A stretch of 6,669 nucleotides of DNA from Algoriphagus sp. (lineage in GTDB: Bacteria; Bacteroidota; Bacteroidia; Cytophagales; Cyclobacteriaceae): positions 1 to 6,669 of the forward strand of contig JALRIY010000124.1 of NCBI GenBank assembly GCA_023255285.1, in the 5' to 3' direction. The notes beneath the pieces were generated by a model. It had not been told where the DNA came from and made no database searches. It was given only the letters and a program-made list of their open reading frames with translations. The first letter of the stretch is position 1. Each line of letters begins with the position of its first letter. Of this stretch, positions 6,265 to 6,669 are shown in pieces. The position numbers and the translations under genes are program-made.

Positions 6265-6669
6265 TTGAATAATACCGACGGACTTGTTTCATTTATTCTT
6301 CATAATCAAAGTCTTTACGAAAATGTTATGGCAATTATACAATATAATAATGAGTTCATTAAATGTAAGGAACCTTATAAGCGTATAACAGAATTGCTCG
6401 ATTCTGATAAGAAAAACAAAGGATATTATATTCCGCTTGATAATACTTTGAAGGGAAAAATAGAATTCTCTAATGTATATTTTAAATACGAGAAGGCTGA
6501 GAGCAATTTAATAAACAATTTCAATTTTAAGATAAATCCTGGCGAAAAAATTGCTATAATTGGCAATTCGGGTTCGGGGAAAAGTACTATTGTAAAATGT
6601 CTTATGGGTATTCTTTCCTTAAACGGTGGTAAAATATATATAGATGATATAGATACAGATATATATGAT
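6265..6669 (+). CDS. ABC exporter fragment: end of membrane domain plus start of ATP-binding domain, incomplete at both ends
   Basis: An AT-rich frame running off the right edge encodes DGLVSFILHNQSLYEN, typical of the last transmembrane helix of MsbA/HlyB-type exporters. A linker ending RITELLD follows (6415-6435), then IEFSNVYFKYEK with the A-loop Tyr (6487-6489), PGEKIAIIG, Walker A GNSGSGKST (6562-6588) and GGKIYIDD. The Q-loop, signature motif and Walker B would lie beyond the window. The rest of the transmembrane domain, roughly 250-300 residues, is missing upstream. The frame stays open back to 6058, with an ATG at 6151, but that stretch is DnaA-box sequence and does not resemble a transporter. 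The start given is where resemblance begins, not a proven start codon. G+C is about 27%, against about 35-48% upstream, and ATA, AAT and GAT codons are frequent. It is either a 5'-truncated gene or a foreign segment joined by mis-assembly. Transported substrate and source organism are unknown. Confidence 0.75.
   Translation, partial: MNNTDGLVSFILHNQSLYENVMAIIQYNNEFIKCKEPYKRITELLDSDKKNKGYYIPLDNTLKGKIEFSNVYFKYEKAESNLINNFNFKINPGEKIAIIGNSGSGKSTIVKCLMGILSLNGGKIYIDDIDTDIYD

Overview
The window looks like chromosomal DNA from a member of the Bacteroidota, probably Cytophagales-like. The evidence is the gene set, the A-rich leaders without Shine-Dalgarno sequences, a YbeY with Asp at the third metal-ligand position, and a large lipoprotein of a type I associate with this phylum (Cys followed by a PMGGPRDE stretch and an SbsA-like Ig domain). 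The genus cannot be fixed from this sequence. All recognisable genes lie on the + strand.

Positions 2-6046 form a compact housekeeping block. It runs: the 3' part of an exonuclease III gene; a small RsbW/SpoIIAB-like ATPase; ybeY (rRNA maturation endoribonuclease); mnmG (tRNA wobble-uridine modification); a zinc-ribbon SAM methyltransferase; and a lipoprotein with an Ig-like domain. Gaps are 40 nt or less, and the last three genes overlap by 1 and 4 nt. The exception is a 76-nt gap between ybeY and mnmG. It holds two near-identical parS centromere sites (1542-1557 and 1589-1604) flanking a perfect 7-bp stem with a TTCG loop.

Positions 6047 to about 6240 carry no convincing gene. They hold a dense cluster of DnaA-box-like 9-mers: two match TTATNCACA exactly, three have one mismatch and three have two. 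They also hold an AT-rich 9-bp inverted repeat. With the parS pair about 4.5 kb away and mnmG beside it (mnmG/gidA also flanks oriC in E. coli), this is a strong candidate for the chromosomal replication origin. The window therefore probably shows the origin/centromere region of a Bacteroidota chromosome.

From about 6265 to the end there is an abrupt change. A 27% G+C frame encodes the end of the membrane domain and the start of the ATPase domain of an ABC exporter, up to and past Walker A. The rest of the membrane domain is absent and DnaA-box sequence lies directly upstream. This is either a 5'-truncated, transferred gene fragment next to the origin or an assembly/amplification chimera. By hand count, G+C falls from about 44-48% in the first 2.3 kb (38% in the kinase/ybeY part) to 35% by 6 kb and 27% at the end.
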